The notes beneath the pieces are model-generated. The model saw only the letters and a list, made by a program, of their open reading frames with translations. It had not been told where the DNA came from and did not search any database. The translations under genes were made by a program, and so were the position numbers. Positions 20,695 to 32,865 of a stretch of 60,000 bases of DNA are shown here, piece after piece (the stretch's first letter is position 1; every line of letters begins with the position of its first letter). The DNA comes from Lineus longissimus (taxonomy: Eukaryota; Nemertea; Pilidiophora; Heteronemertea; Lineidae), in assembly GCF_910592395.1 (NCBI RefSeq), contig NC_088324.1, positions 9,700,953 through 9,760,952 of the forward strand, in the 5' to 3' direction.

Positions 20695-21795
20695 TTAGAT
20701 GCATTTTCTTCCACAGTTGAAAAATTTCTTCAATTCGTCCTGGTAAAATTCTAGCGATATCGTATAAATAATGAAATTAACTCCGTAATTGACTGTAGTG
20801 AGTGCTGTAGTGAAACTTCCCAACTCAGTCAAAAAATCGATGTAGGCTAAACTACGTCCTTGAAAACCTGTGACCGACTCATAAAAGTAAAAGGCCCATG
20901 TTCCCACAAACGGAGACAGAAGTACGACATATGTTATCGATACTGCGAGAAGATTAATTAAACACCGCATCTCCTTCTTTGACATGGTTTGGCCCTTTGA
21001 ACCGGATCTTAGTGTTTTGTCCTTTGAGCGTATTCCGATTATGATGATGGTGTTCAAAACACAAATGATGATTGAAGGCCCTACTTGTATCAAAGTGAAA
21101 ACTTGTACCGCAGCTGTGACTAGGAACCAACTTGGAAGTTCTGATGGCTCAAAATGACACTGGGGTCTGTAGGGCCTACCAGGGGGCATCTTATCAAGAA
21201 TTTTGCTAACATACGCCATGTCGATCCAAAGAATTAGGGAACTTATGAGAAGAAAAACAAGAGTGCAATTTCTTCGTTTAGGAGTGGCAATACTTGCTGT
21301 TTTTAGCGGAAACAAGACCGCAATGGTTCTTTCCACGGAAAATGCAATGATTATCCAAGCGGACATGAACTGGCAATTAAACCAGACATAGGTCATTAGC
21401 TTACACTCCAGATCAGTCGGGTTTAGCGATAGGACAATTCGACGGTTAGACATATAATAGATGCTTAGCTGCTGATTAATATCATAGTCGCAAGCGAGGT
21501 TGCCCAGGTCGGATACTGCCAGACATCCAAGATAGACGGCGCTAGCGTTGTCCCTCTTTCTCTGGCGAATGAAGATAACTATACTCATGATGTTCCCTAA
21601 AATACCAACATTCATGAAAATTATTACGAGATATCCGCCAAATACTGCGACGAATTCATAGAAGGAATCAAAGTTTGTCAGAACTTCAACGATGTCAGGT
21701 GTTGATAAGGCAATCGAGGTGTTGTCACTTTCTTGCGTCATTCCACCAAGTGTGTTTCCGATGTTTGTTCCATTTGGGTTGGATTCCGTTTGCAT
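20695..21795 (-). CDS. class A GPCR, array copy 9
   Basis: Intact 366-residue receptor. ECL1 is LACDYDINQQ, as in copy 23, with LECKLMT; TM4 is RRNCTLVF to IDMAYVSKILDKMPPG, a hybrid of the two common ECL2 types; TM6 ends in LLSPFVGTWAFYF. Helix 8 has a unique FYQDELKK, and the protein ends NCGRKCI. Class III 3' flank with the extra block. It follows the longest spacer of the window, which carries the 22-bp minisatellite. Confidence 0.91.
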   Translation of the reverse strand: MQTESNPNGTNIGNTLGGMTQESDNTSIALSTPDIVEVLTNFDSFYEFVAVFGGYLVIIFMNVGILGNIMSIVIFIRQRKRDNASAVYLGCLAVSDLGNLACDYDINQQLSIYYMSNRRIVLSLNPTDLECKLMTYVWFNCQFMSAWIIIAFSVERTIAVLFPLKTASIATPKRRNCTLVFLLISSLILWIDMAYVSKILDKMPPGRPYRPQCHFEPSELPSWFLVTAAVQVFTLIQVGPSIIICVLNTIIIIGIRSKDKTLRSGSKGQTMSKKEMRCLINLLAVSITYVVLLSPFVGTWAFYFYESVTGFQGRSLAYIDFLTELGSFTTALTTVNYGVNFIIYTISLEFYQDELKKFFNCGRKCI

Positions 21796-23174
21796 GTTTT
21801 CAGATGGGTTAGTTCCCACAAAGTTTTAAGCCGTATGCAAATGTGTTACCTGCCATAAACCACCTGAATTCATCCTGCTGCATTCACTCATACGAACGAT
21901 GATTGCTTGAAGTCAATTGAGTGTTGTTGGTTGATACTCTGACCATCAGAACCAATGCGTGTTCATCTGGCTCGGAACACAATTTGAAACTTCAAGCATC
22001 TCCAATCATTCCAGTAATTTGTCCACGTGGAAAAAAGTCTCAACAAGCTTCCTGTTACCTGAAAATGTTCTGAGGAAAAAGTTGTTATTTTTGTTACATC
22101 TCCATAATGATATCCCTGTGGGCTATTCTGTGAACATGAGTTTTCGGTAGCATATTATGCACATCATGGAAATTTTGTGTTGGCGTTTTGCTTAATGTAG
22201 GTTTTCTGTTATAGAAGAATTGATTTGGGCGGTCAGAGTGGCACAGTTTAAACATCAGTGCCTGTCACATCTGAGGCACCGGGTTTGATTCCCAGTCAGT
22301 CCTGGTGTACTCAGGTAACAGGAAGGGTGACTCGATATTCATTGTTCATTGATGGCACCGTGGTAGAATCTATGACGATTATCACAAACCTTGTTGTACA
22401 GCAGATCCCATTATAGACTTCATGACAGTCCATCGTAGATTCTATGATGGTCCATCGTAGATTCTATGATGCGAGTTCCGTCATAGATCCGATGGCAATT
22501 GATTTCATCGAAATGCACGTGAGCATCAAAGTATAAACCCATTCAACAGTCTTCAAAATTCTGGGAAATAAGAGTAATTCACTAGCAATTCCAATATAAA
22601 TTCTTCAAAAATTATATAACAGATTCAATCATAGAAGCAAAACTGGACTTGTGGTAGATGTAGATACGTCCATTTGTTTCCTTCAATAACTTAATGATGG
22701 GGATTCTCCATCATAGATCCATCGATGAAGATTCTCTATCATAGATGGCTCATGGTAGAATCTATTCCTTTTGGATTCTCTGAGATAGCATAGGTTTCCT
22801 CCGGGTTTTTGCCTCCGAAATTGTATCTCCAATTGCCTTTTTTACAGAGCCGATAACGTCCTCCCTGTAGTTGACCTCTCTCAATTCAGATCTATGATCA
22901 ATAAAAATGAAACTTTCAAGAAATAAGACCAGTAGTTCGCCCTCCAGAGCCCCAAACAATGTGGACATCACATTTACTAATGGACTCTACCCGGTACATG
23001 CATGAAGGGGTCGGCTGAATTGCTCCTGGTATTTTTGGTAGCTGTTAAGTGAAGTTTTTACAAGACATCTCTTCTCCTACATGAGGTGATTCCACCGAAA
23101 AAAGGTAGAAGGTGTATTCAAAGACCTCTTGTTTAAGAGCCCGGTGTCAAATAGTAGACACCAGCATGATGCAT
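21796..23174. other. spacer 9 (class II)
   Basis: Two 22-bp palindromic units at about 22432-22472, reverse core about 22744-22876 and class II tail. A short minus-strand open stretch here (22762-22971) is core repeat sequence, not a gene. Confidence 0.7.
22227..22302 (+). repeat. tRNA-like element, spacer 9
   Basis: Full 76-bp copy; acceptor start gggcggt. Confidence 0.58.
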
Positions 23175-24278
23175 TCAGGTGCATTTTCTTCCACAGTTGA
23201 AAAAAATTTTCTTCAGTTCCTCCTGGTAAAATTCTAGCGATATCGTATAAATCACGAAATTAACTCCGTAATTGACAGTAGTGAGTGCTGTAGCAAAACT
23301 TGCCAACTCAGTCAAAAAATCAATGTAGACTAAACTACGTCCTTGAAAACCTGTGACCGACTCATAAAAGTAAAAGGACCATGTTCCCACAAACGGAGAC
23401 AGAAGTACGACATATGTTATTGATACTGCGAGAAGATTAATCAAACACCGCATCTCCTTCTTTGACATGGTTTGGCCCTTTGAACCGGATCTTAGTGTTT
23501 TGTCCTTTGAGCGTATTCCGATGATGATGATGGTGTTCAAAACACAAATGATGATTGAAGGCCCTACTTGTATCAAAGTGAAAACTTGTACAGCAGCTGT
23601 GACTACGAACCAAATTGGCTGTTCCGAAGGCTCAAAATGACACTGGGGTCTGTACGGCTTCCCAGGGGGCATCTTACCAAGAATTTTGCTAACATACCCT
23701 ATGTCGATCCAAAGAATTAGGGAACTTATCAGAAGAAAAACAAGAGTGTATTTTCTTCGTTTAGGAGTGGCGATACTGGCTGTTTTTAGCGGAAACAAAA
23801 CCGCAATGGTTCTTTCCACGGAAAATGCAATGATTATCCAAGCGGACATGAACTGGCAATTAAACCAGATATAGGTCGAGATTTTACAACTGATATCAGT
23901 CCTGTTTATAGATAGGACTATTCGACGGTTAGACATATAATAGATGCTTAGCTGCTGATTTACGTGGTAGTTGCAGACGAGGTTGCCCAGGTCGGATACC
24001 GCCAGACATCCAAGATAGACGGCGCTAGCGTTGTCCCTCTTTCTCTGGCGAATGAAGATAACTATACTCATGATGTTCCCTAAAATACCAACATTCATGA
24101 AAATTATTACGAGATATCCGCCAAATACTCCGACGAATTCATAGAAGGAATCGAAGTTTGTCAGATCTTCAACGATGTCAGATGTCGATAAGGCAATCGA
24201 GGTGTTGTCACTTTCTTGCGTCATTCCACCAAGTGTGTTTCCGATGTTTGTTCCGTTTCGATTGGATTCCGTTTGCAT
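23175..24278 (-). CDS. class A GPCR, array copy 10 (367 aa)
   Basis: Intact receptor with the extra Phe (KKIFFNCGRKCT) and TGA stop of the class II flank. N-terminus has ESNRNGT. ECL1 is LVCNYHVNQQ with SINRTDISCKIST, giving an N-R-T sequon just before the TM3 cysteine. ECL2 is MPPGKPYRPQ followed by SEQPIWFVVT, a variant shared only with copy 16. TM4 begins RRKYTLVF. The combination shows it is the closest relative of copy 16 in the middle of the gene. Confidence 0.91.
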   Translation of the reverse strand: MQTESNRNGTNIGNTLGGMTQESDNTSIALSTSDIVEDLTNFDSFYEFVGVFGGYLVIIFMNVGILGNIMSIVIFIRQRKRDNASAVYLGCLAVSDLGNLVCNYHVNQQLSIYYMSNRRIVLSINRTDISCKISTYIWFNCQFMSAWIIIAFSVERTIAVLFPLKTASIATPKRRKYTLVFLLISSLILWIDIGYVSKILGKMPPGKPYRPQCHFEPSEQPIWFVVTAAVQVFTLIQVGPSIIICVLNTIIIIGIRSKDKTLRSGSKGQTMSKKEMRCLINLLAVSITYVVLLSPFVGTWSFYFYESVTGFQGRSLVYIDFLTELASFATALTTVNYGVNFVIYTISLEFYQEELKKIFFNCGRKCT

Positions 24279-25502
24279 GTTTTCAAATGGGTAGGTTCCC
24301 ACAAAGTTTTAAGCCGTATGCATGTATGTTACCTGCCATTAACCACCTGAATTCATCCTACTGCATTCACTCATACGAACGATAATTGCTTGAAGTCAAT
24401 TGAGTGTTGTCGGTTGATACTCTGACCAACAGAACCAATGAGTTTTCATCTGGCTCAGAACGCGATTTGAGACTTAAAACTTCTCCAATCATTCTAGTAA
24501 TTTGTCCACGTGGAAAAAAGATTTCAACAAGCTTCATGTTACCTTAAAAATGTTCTGAGGAAAAAGTTGTTATTTTTCTTACATCTCCATAATGATATTC
24601 CTGTAGGCTATTCTGTGAACATGAGTTTTCAGTAGGATATTATGCACATCATGGAAATTTCGTGTTGGCCTTTTGCTTAATGTAGGTTTTCTGTCACGGA
24701 AGAATTGATTTGGGCTGTCGGAGTGGCACAGTTTAGACATCAGTGCCTGTCACATCTGAGGCACCGGGTTTGATTCCCAATCAGTTCTGGTGTACTTGGG
24801 TAACAGAAGGGGCGACTCGATATTTATTGTTCATTCATGGCACCGTGGTAGAAACTATGACGATTATCACAAACCTTGTTGTACATCAGATCCCATCATA
24901 GACCTAATGATGGGCCATCGTTGGTTCTATTATGGTCCATCGTAGATTCTGTGATGGTAGTTCCATCAAAGATCTGATGAAGATTGGTTCCAGCAAAATG
25001 CACCTAAGCATGAAAGTACCCATTTGACAGCTTTCAGAATTCTGGGAAATAAGAAAAGTCCCACTGGCAAATGCAATATAAATTCTTTGATAGCCCAACT
25101 ACTAGGTAAACTACAGGGAGGACATTATTGGCTCTGTAAACAAGGTAATTTGAGATGCAATTTCTGAGGAAAAAACGCGGAGGAAACCTATGCTGTCTCA
25201 GAGACTGCCCAAGGAAGGAGCTTCTAGATTCTACCATGAGCCATCTATGACTCGATCTTTGATAAAGATTATCAGTCTATGATTCTGTGATGAAGAATCT
25301 CCATCATTGAGTCATAGATGGAAACATATGAGCGTATGGGTCCATCATTGATTCTATGACTGATTCATTTTAGAATTTTGAAGGGCCATCAAAGAATTTA
25401 TATTGGATTCCACTAACAAAGGTTCAGGGTGAATTGGGAGACCTCTTGTTTAAGAGGTCTGTGTGATGTTACAGAAAAACAGTATACACCAGCATATCGC
25501 AA
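24279..25502. other. spacer 10 (class I)
   Basis: Forward core about 25105-25257 and hairpin 25440-25459. Confidence 0.75.
24712..24787 (+). repeat. tRNA-like element, spacer 10
   Basis: 76 bp; acceptor 3' half changed to tcagttc. Confidence 0.56.
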
Positions 25503-26603
25503 TTAGGTGCATTTTCTTCCACAGTTGAAAACTTTCTTCAATTCCTCCTGGTAAAATTCTAGCGATATCATATAAATAATGAAATTAACTCCGTAATTGA
25601 CTGTAGTGAGTGCTGTAGTGAAACTTCCCAACTCAGTCAAAAAATCAATGTAGTCTAAACTACGTCCTTGAAAACCTGTGACCGACTCATAAAAGTAAAA
25701 GGCCCATGTTCCAACAAACGGCGACAGAAGTATGACATATGTTATCGATACTGCGAGAAGATTAATCAAACACCGCATCTCCTTCTTTGACATGGTTTGG
25801 CCCTTTGAACCGGATCTTAGTGTTTTGTCCTTTGAGCGTATTCCGATTATGATGATGGTGTTCAAAACACAAATGATGATTGAAGGCCCTACTTGTATCA
25901 AAGTGAAAACTTGTACAGCAGCTGTGACTAGGAACCAACTTGGCTGTTCAGAAGGCTCGAAATGGCACTGGGGTCTGTAGGGCCTACCAGTGGGCAACTT
26001 ATCAAGAATTCTGTTAACATACGCCATGTCGATCCAAAGAATTAGGGAACTTATGACAAGAAAAATGAGGACAAGCTTTCTTCGTTTAGGAGTGGCGATA
26101 CTGGCTATTTTCAGTGGAAACAAAACCGCAATGGTTCTTTCCACAGAAAATGCAATGATTATCCAAGCGGACATGAACTGGCAATTAAACCAGACATAGG
26201 TCGAGATTTTACATTCGATATTAGTCGGGTTTAAAGATAGGACTATTCGACGGTTAGACATATAATAGATGCTTAGCTGCTGATTGATATCATAGTTGCA
26301 AGCGAGGTTGCCTAGGTCGGATACTGCCAGACATCCAAGATAGACGGCGCTAGCGTTGTCCCTCTTTCTCTGGCGAATGAAGATAACTATACTCATGATG
26401 TTCCCTAAAATACCAACATTCATGAAAATTATTACGAGATATCCGCCAAATACTGCGACAAATTCATAGAAGGAATCAAAGTTTGTCAGATCTTCAACAA
26501 TGTCAGATGTCGATAAGGCAATCGAGGTGTTGTCACTTTCTTGTGTCATTCCACCAAGTGTGTTTCCGATGTTTGTTCCGTTTGGGTTGGATTCCGTTTG
26601 CAT
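25503..26603 (-). CDS. class A GPCR, array copy 11
   Basis: Intact 366-residue receptor, almost identical to copy 13 although 5,040 bp apart. ECL1 LACNYDINQQ, IECKIST before TM3, RRKLVLIFLVISS in TM4, LDKLPTGRPYRPQ in ECL2, YVILLSPFVGTWAFYF in TM6. Private changes are SLDYIDF in ECL3 and FIIYMISLEF, which puts a Met after the TM7 tyrosine. Class I flank with perfect hairpin. Confidence 0.91.
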   Translation of the reverse strand: MQTESNPNGTNIGNTLGGMTQESDNTSIALSTSDIVEDLTNFDSFYEFVAVFGGYLVIIFMNVGILGNIMSIVIFIRQRKRDNASAVYLGCLAVSDLGNLACNYDINQQLSIYYMSNRRIVLSLNPTNIECKISTYVWFNCQFMSAWIIIAFSVERTIAVLFPLKIASIATPKRRKLVLIFLVISSLILWIDMAYVNRILDKLPTGRPYRPQCHFEPSEQPSWFLVTAAVQVFTLIQVGPSIIICVLNTIIIIGIRSKDKTLRSGSKGQTMSKKEMRCLINLLAVSITYVILLSPFVGTWAFYFYESVTGFQGRSLDYIDFLTELGSFTTALTTVNYGVNFIIYMISLEFYQEELKKVFNCGRKCT

Positions 26604-28222
26604 GTTTTCAGATGGGTTGGTTCCCACAAAGTTTTAAGCCGTATGCATATATGTAACCTGCCATAAACCACCTGAATTCATCCTACTGCATTCACTCATA
26701 CGAACGATGATTGCTTGAAGTCAATTGAGAATTGTCGGTTGATACTCTGACCAACAGAACCAATGCGTGTTCATCTGGCTCAGAACGCAATTTGAAGCAT
26801 CTCCAATCATTCTAGTAATTTGTCCGCATGGAAAAAAAGTCTCAACAAGCTTCCTGTTACCTGAAAATGTTCTGAGGAAAAAGTTGTTATTTTTGTTACA
26901 TCTCCATAATGATATTCCCGTAGGCTATTCTGTGAACATGAGTTTTCAGAAGCATGTCATGCACATCATGGAAATTTCTTGTTGGCCTTTTGCTTAATGT
27001 AGGTTTTCTGTCACAGAAGAATTGATTTGGGCTGTCGGAGCGGCACAGTTTAAACATCAATGCCTGTCACATCTGAGGCACCGGGTTGGATTCCCAGTCA
27101 GTCCTGGTGTACTCAGGTAACAGAAAGGGGGACTCGATATTTATTGTTCATTGATGGCGCCGTGGTAGAATCTATGACGATTATCACAAACCTTGTTGTA
27201 CAGCAGATCCCATCATAGACCAAATGATAGCCCATCGTAGATTCTATGATGGTCCATCGTAGATTCTATGATGGGAGTTCCCTCATAGATCTGATGAAGA
27301 TTGATTTCATCGAAATGCGTTTGAGCATCAAAGTATAAACCCTCTGGGAAACCCTTCTGGGAAATAAGAGTAATTCACTAGCAATTTCAATATAAATTCT
27401 TCAAAAATTCTATAACAGATTCCATCAAAGAAGCAAAACTGGACTTGTGGTAGATGTAGATACGTCCATTTGTTTCCTTCAATGACTTAATGATGGGGAT
27501 TCTCCATCATAGATTCATCGATGAAGATTCTCTATCATAGATGGCTCATGGTAGAATCTATTCCTTTGGGATTCTCTGAGACAGCATAGGTTTCCTCCAA
27601 GTTTTCCTCCGAAATTGTATCTCGAATCGCCTTGTTTACGGAGCTGATAATGTCCTCCCTGTACTTGACCTCTCCCAATTCATATCTATGATCAATAAAA
27701 AACTAACTCAAAAGAAATCGGACCAGTAGTTCGCCCTCCACAGCCCCAAATGATGATGGGATATACACCCAGGACAGGTTTGAAGGGGTTGGCTCACTGT
27801 AGAAGTTAAAAGCATTTGAATTGCTCCTGGTATTTCTAGTAGCCAGAGAGGCATGTTTTACAAAGACATCTGTTCTTGTACACGAGGTGATTCCACTGAA
27901 TGAAGGTTTGATGTGAAATGGAAGACCTCTTCTTTGTGGGATGTTATAGAAAAAGTATCAGGGATGTCAAATTTATGATTTGTGGCAGATTTCAGCCTTT
28001 TCCCTCTTACCCAATAGTAAATTTGATAATGTGAATGGAAAGATCTGATTCAACTTTCTGTTGATCTTCAATTTTTCGAAAAAATTGGACCAAAAGTAAG
28101 CACTTTGGAAGATTTTATGCAAGTGAATGTTAAATCAAAGGACATGATTTTTCCAAGAAAATGATTTCAAACTTTTTGCCTCAGCTCATTGGCATTCTGC
28201 AGTATGCACCAGCATTCCTAAA
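26604..28222. other. spacer 11 (class III)
   Basis: Reverse core about 27540-27670 and class III tail with extra block about 27947-28208. Confidence 0.75.
27029..27104 (+). repeat. tRNA-like element, spacer 11
   Basis: 76 bp; box B changed to ggttggattcc. Confidence 0.56.
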
Positions 28223-29323
28223 TTAGATGCGTTTTCTTCCACAGTGGAAAAATTTCTTCAATTCCTCCTGGTAAAATTTGAGCGATATTGTATAAATCAC
28301 GAAATTAACTCCGTAATTGACTGTAGTGAGTGCTGTAGCAAAACCTCCCAACTCATTCAAAAAATCAATATAGGCTAAACTACGTCCTTGAAAACCTGTG
28401 ACCGACTCATAAAAGTAATAGGACCATGTTCCCACAAACGGCGACAGAAGTATGACATATGTTATCGATACTGCGAGAAGATTAATCAAACACCGCATCT
28501 CCTTCTTTGACATGGTTTGGCCCTTTGATCCAGATCTTAGTGTTTTGTCCTTTGAGCGTATTCCGATTATGATGATGGTGTTCAAAACACAAATGATGAT
28601 TGAAGGCCCTACTTGTATCAAAGTGAAAACTTGTACCGCAGCTGTGACTAGGAACCAACTTGGCTGTTCAGATGGCTCAAAATGACACCGGGGTCTGTAG
28701 GGCCTACCAGGGGGCAACTTATCAAGAATTCTGTTAACATACGCCATGTCGATCCAAAGAATTAGGGAACTTATGAGAAGAAAAACGAGGACAAGCTTTC
28801 TTCGTTTAGGAGTGGCGATACTGGCTGTTTTCAGCGGAAACAAGACCGCAATGGTTCTTTCCATGGAAAATGCAATGATTATCCAAGCGGACATGAACTG
28901 GCAATTAAACCAGACATAGGTCGCGATTTTACATTTGATATCAGTCAGGTTTAAAGATAGGACTATTCGACGGTTAGACATATAATAGATGCTTAGCTGC
29001 TGATTGATATCATAGTTGCAGGTGAGGTTGCCCAGGTCGGATACTGCCAGACATCCAAGATAGACGGCGCTAGCGTTGTCCCTCTTTCTCTGGCGAATGA
29101 AGATAACTATACTCATGATGTTCCCTAAAATACCAAGATTCATGAAAATTATTACGAGATATCCGCCAAATACTGTGACGAATTCATAGAAGGAATCGAA
29201 GATTGTCAGAACTTCAACGATGTCGGATGTCGATAAGGCAATCGAGGTGTTGTCACTTTCTTGTGTCATTCCACCAAGTGTGTTTCCGATATTTGTTCCA
29301 TTTGGGTTGGATTCCGTTTGCAT
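28223..29323 (-). CDS. class A GPCR, array copy 12
   Basis: Intact 366-residue receptor, near-identical to partial copy 1. It has EVLTIFDSF, FVTVFGG, LTCNYDINQQ, an ECL1 N-L-T sequon (LNLTDIKC), FSMERT at the end of TM3, MAYVNRILDKLPPGRPYRPR in ECL2 and DFLNELGGF at the start of TM7. Helix 8 has SLKFYQEE and the protein ends HCGRKRI, losing the last cysteine of other copies. Class III flank. Confidence 0.91.
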   Translation of the reverse strand: MQTESNPNGTNIGNTLGGMTQESDNTSIALSTSDIVEVLTIFDSFYEFVTVFGGYLVIIFMNLGILGNIMSIVIFIRQRKRDNASAVYLGCLAVSDLGNLTCNYDINQQLSIYYMSNRRIVLSLNLTDIKCKIATYVWFNCQFMSAWIIIAFSMERTIAVLFPLKTASIATPKRRKLVLVFLLISSLILWIDMAYVNRILDKLPPGRPYRPRCHFEPSEQPSWFLVTAAVQVFTLIQVGPSIIICVLNTIIIIGIRSKDKTLRSGSKGQTMSKKEMRCLINLLAVSITYVILLSPFVGTWSYYFYESVTGFQGRSLAYIDFLNELGGFATALTTVNYGVNFVIYTISLKFYQEELKKFFHCGRKRI

Positions 29324-30542
29324 GTTTTCAGATGGGTTGATTCCCACAAAGTTTTAAGCCGTATGCATATATGTTACCTGCCATAAACCACCTGAATTCA
29401 TCCTACTGCATTCACTCATACGAACGATGGTTGCTTGAAGTCAATTGAGTGTTGTCGGTTGATACTCTGACCAACAGAACCAATGCGTTTTCATCTGACT
29501 CAGAAAGCAATTTAAAACTTGAAGCATCTCCAATCATTCTAGTAATTTGTCCACATGGAAAAAAAATCTCAACAAGCTTCATGTTACCTAATGTTCTGAG
29601 GAAAAAGTTGTTATTTTTGTTACATCTCCATAATGATAATCCCTGTAGGCTATTCTGTGAACATGAGTTTTCGGTAGCATATTATGCACATCATGGAAAT
29701 TCGTGTTGGCCTTTTGCTTAATGTAGGTTTTCTGTCCCAGAAGAACTGATTTGGGCTGTCGGAGTGGCACAGTTCAAACATCAGTGTCTGTCACATCTGA
29801 GGCACCGGGTTTGATTCCCAATCAGTCCTGGTGTACTCGGGTAACAGAAGGGGCGACTCGATATTTATTGTTCATTGATGGCACCGTGGTAGAAACTATG
29901 ACGATTATCACAAACCTTGTTGTACATCAGATCCCATCATAGACCTTATGATGGGCCATCGTTGGTTCTATTATGGTCCATGGTAGATTCTATGATGGTA
30001 GTTCCATCAAAGATCTGATGAAGATTGGTTCCAGCAAAATGCACCTAAGCATGAAAGTACCCATTTGACAGCTTTCAGAATTCTGGGAAATAAGAATTGT
30101 CCCACTGGCAAATCCAATATAAATTCTTTGATAGCCCAACTACTAGGTAAACTACAGGGAGGACATTATCGGCTCTGTAAACAAGGTAATTTGAGATGCA
30201 ATTTCTGAGGCAAAAACGCGGAGGAAACCTATGCTGTCTCAGAGACTGCCCAAGGAAGGAGCTTCTAGATTCTACCATGAGCCATCTATGACTCGATCTT
30301 TGATAAAGATTATCCGTCTATGATTCTGTGATGAAGAATCTCCATCATTGAGTCGTAGATGGAAACACATGAGCGTATGGGTCCATCATTGATTGTATGA
30401 CTGATTCATTATAGAATTTTAAAGCGCCATCAAAGAATTTATATTGGATTCCACTAACAAAGGTTCAGGGTGAATTGGAAGACCTCTTGTTTAAGAGGTC
30501 TGAGTGATGTTACAGAAAACAGTATACACCACCATGTCGCAA
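29324..30542. other. spacer 12 (class I)
   Basis: Forward core about 30146-30298, hairpin 30481-30500. The repeat of spacer 1 at +28,330 bp drifts by 3 bp toward its right end. Confidence 0.75.
29753..29828 (+). repeat. tRNA-like element, spacer 12
   Basis: Duplicate of the spacer 1 element at +28,330 bp. Confidence 0.58.
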
Positions 30543-31643
30543 TTAGGTGCATTTTCTTCTACAGTTGAAAACTTTCTTCAATTCCTCCTGGTAAAATTCT
30601 AGCGATATCGTATAAATAATGAAATTAACTCCGTAATTGACTGTAGTGAGTGCTGTAGTGAAACTTCCCAACTCAGTCAAAAAATCAATGTAGGCTAAAC
30701 TACGTCCTTGAAAACCTGTGACCGACTCATAAAAGTAAAAGGCCCATGTTCCCACAAACGGCGACAGAAGTATGACATATGTTATCGATACTGCGAGAAG
30801 ATTAATCAAACACCGCATCTCCTTCTTTGACATGGTTTGGCCCTTTGAACCGGATCTTAGTGTTTTGTCCTTTGAGCGTATTCCGATTATGATGATTGTG
30901 TTCAAAACACAAATGATGATTGAAGGCCCTACTTGTATCAAAGTGAAAACTTGTACCGCAGCTGTGACTAGGAACCAACTTGGCTGTTCAGAAGGCTCGA
31001 AATGGCACTGGGGTCTGTAGGGCCTACCAGTGGGCAACTTATCAAGAATTCTGTTAACATACGCCATGTCGATCCAAAGAATTAGGGAACTTATGACAAG
31101 AAAAATGAGGACAAGCTTTCTTCGTTTAGGAGTGGCGATACTGGCTATTTTCAGTGGAAACAAAACCGCAATGGTTCTTTCCACAGAAAATGCAATGATT
31201 ATCCAAGCGGACATGAACTGGCAATTAAACCAGATATAGGTCGAGATTTTACATTCGATATTAGTCGGGTTTAAAGATAGGACTATTCGACGGTTAGACA
31301 TATAATAGATGCTTAGCTGCTGATTGATATCATAGTTGCAGGCGAGGTTGCCTAGGTCGGATACTGCCAGACATCCAAGATAGACGGCGCTAGCGTTGTC
31401 CCTCTTTCTCTGGCGAATGAAGATAACTATACTCATGATGTTCCCTAAAATACCAACATTCATGAAAATTATTACGAGATATCCGCCAAATACTGCGACG
31501 AATTCATAGAAGGAATCAAAGTTTGTCAGATCTTCAACAATGTCAGATGTCGATAAGGCAATCGAGGTGTTGTCACTTTCTTGTGTCATTCCACCAAGTG
31601 TGTTTCCGATGTTTGTTCCGTTTGGGTTGGACTCCGTTTGCAT
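30543..31643 (-). CDS. class A GPCR, array copy 13
   Basis: Intact 366-residue receptor, close to copy 11 (LACNYDINQQ, IECKIST, LIFLVISS, LPTGRPYRPQ, VILLSPFVGTWAFYF). It differs at TYIWF in TM3, SLAYIDF, YTISLEF and the C-terminal NCRRKCT. The upstream flank and spacer 12 on its 3' side repeat the copy 1-copy 2 interval. Class I flank with perfect hairpin. Confidence 0.91.
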   Translation of the reverse strand: MQTESNPNGTNIGNTLGGMTQESDNTSIALSTSDIVEDLTNFDSFYEFVAVFGGYLVIIFMNVGILGNIMSIVIFIRQRKRDNASAVYLGCLAVSDLGNLACNYDINQQLSIYYMSNRRIVLSLNPTNIECKISTYIWFNCQFMSAWIIIAFSVERTIAVLFPLKIASIATPKRRKLVLIFLVISSLILWIDMAYVNRILDKLPTGRPYRPQCHFEPSEQPSWFLVTAAVQVFTLIQVGPSIIICVLNTIIIIGIRSKDKTLRSGSKGQTMSKKEMRCLINLLAVSITYVILLSPFVGTWAFYFYESVTGFQGRSLAYIDFLTELGSFTTALTTVNYGVNFIIYTISLEFYQEELKKVFNCRRKCT

Positions 31644-32865
31644 GTTTTCAGATGGGTTGGTTCCCACAAAGTTTTAAGCCGTATGCATATATGTTACCTG
31701 CCATAAACCACCTGAATTCATCCTACTGCATTCACTCATACGAACGATGATTGCTTGAAGTCAATTGAGTGTTGTCGGTTGATACTCTGACCAACAGAAC
31801 CAATGCGTGTTCTTCTGGCTCAAAACACAATTTGAAACTTCAAGCATCTCCAATCATTCGAGTAATTTGTCCACGTGGAAAAAAACTCTCAACAAGCTTC
31901 CTGTTACCTGAAAATGTTCTGAGGAAAAAGTTGTTATTTTTATTACATCTCCATAATGATATTCCCATAGGCTATTCTGTGAACATGAGTTTTCAGTAGC
32001 ATGTCATGCACATCATGGAAATTTCGTGTTGGCCTTTTTCTTGATGTAGGTTTTCTGTCACAGAAGAATTTATTTGGGCTTTTGGAGTGCACAGTTTAAG
32101 CATCAGTGCCTGTCACATCTGAGGCACCGGGTTTGATTCCCAGTCAGTCCTGTTGTACTCGGGTAACAGAAAGGGCGACTCGATATTTATTGTTCATTGA
32201 TGGCACCGTGGTAGAATCTATGACCATTATCACAAACCTTGTTGTACAGCAGATCCCATCATAGACCTAATGATGGGCCATCGTTGGTTCTATTATGGTC
32301 CATGGTAGATTCTATGATGGTAGTTCCATCATAGATCTGATGAGGATTGGTTCCAGCAAAATGCACCTAAACATGGAAGTACCCATTTGACAGCTTTCAG
32401 AATTCTGGGAAATAAGAATAGTCCCACTGGCAAATCCAATATAAATTCTTTGATAGCCCAACTACCTTGTAAACAACAGGGAGGACATTATCGGCTCTGT
32501 AAACAAGGTAATTTGAGATGCAATTTCTGAGGCAAAAACGCGGAGGAAACTGATGCTGTCTCAGAGACTGCCCAAGGAAGGAGCTTCTAGATTCTACCAT
32601 GAGCCATCTATGACTCGATCTATGATAGAGAATATCCGTCAATGATTCTGTGATGGAAAATCTCCATCATTGAGTCATAGATGGAAACACATGAGCATAT
32701 GGGTCCATCATTGATTCTATGATTGAATCATTATAGAATTTTGAATGGCCATCAAAGAATTTATATTGGATTCCGCTTACAATGTTCCAGGGTAAAGTGG
32801 AAGACCTCTTGTTTAAGAGGTCTCTGTGATGTTACAGAAAAACAGTATACACCAGCATGTCGCAT
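31644..32865. other. spacer 13 (class I)
   Basis: Forward core about 32467-32620, hairpin 32803-32822. Repeated as spacer 20 at +16,651 bp. Confidence 0.75.
32076..32150 (+). repeat. tRNA-like element, spacer 13
   Basis: 75 bp, with the same box A deletion as spacers 2 and 20, showing shared descent rather than separate insertion. Confidence 0.55.
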
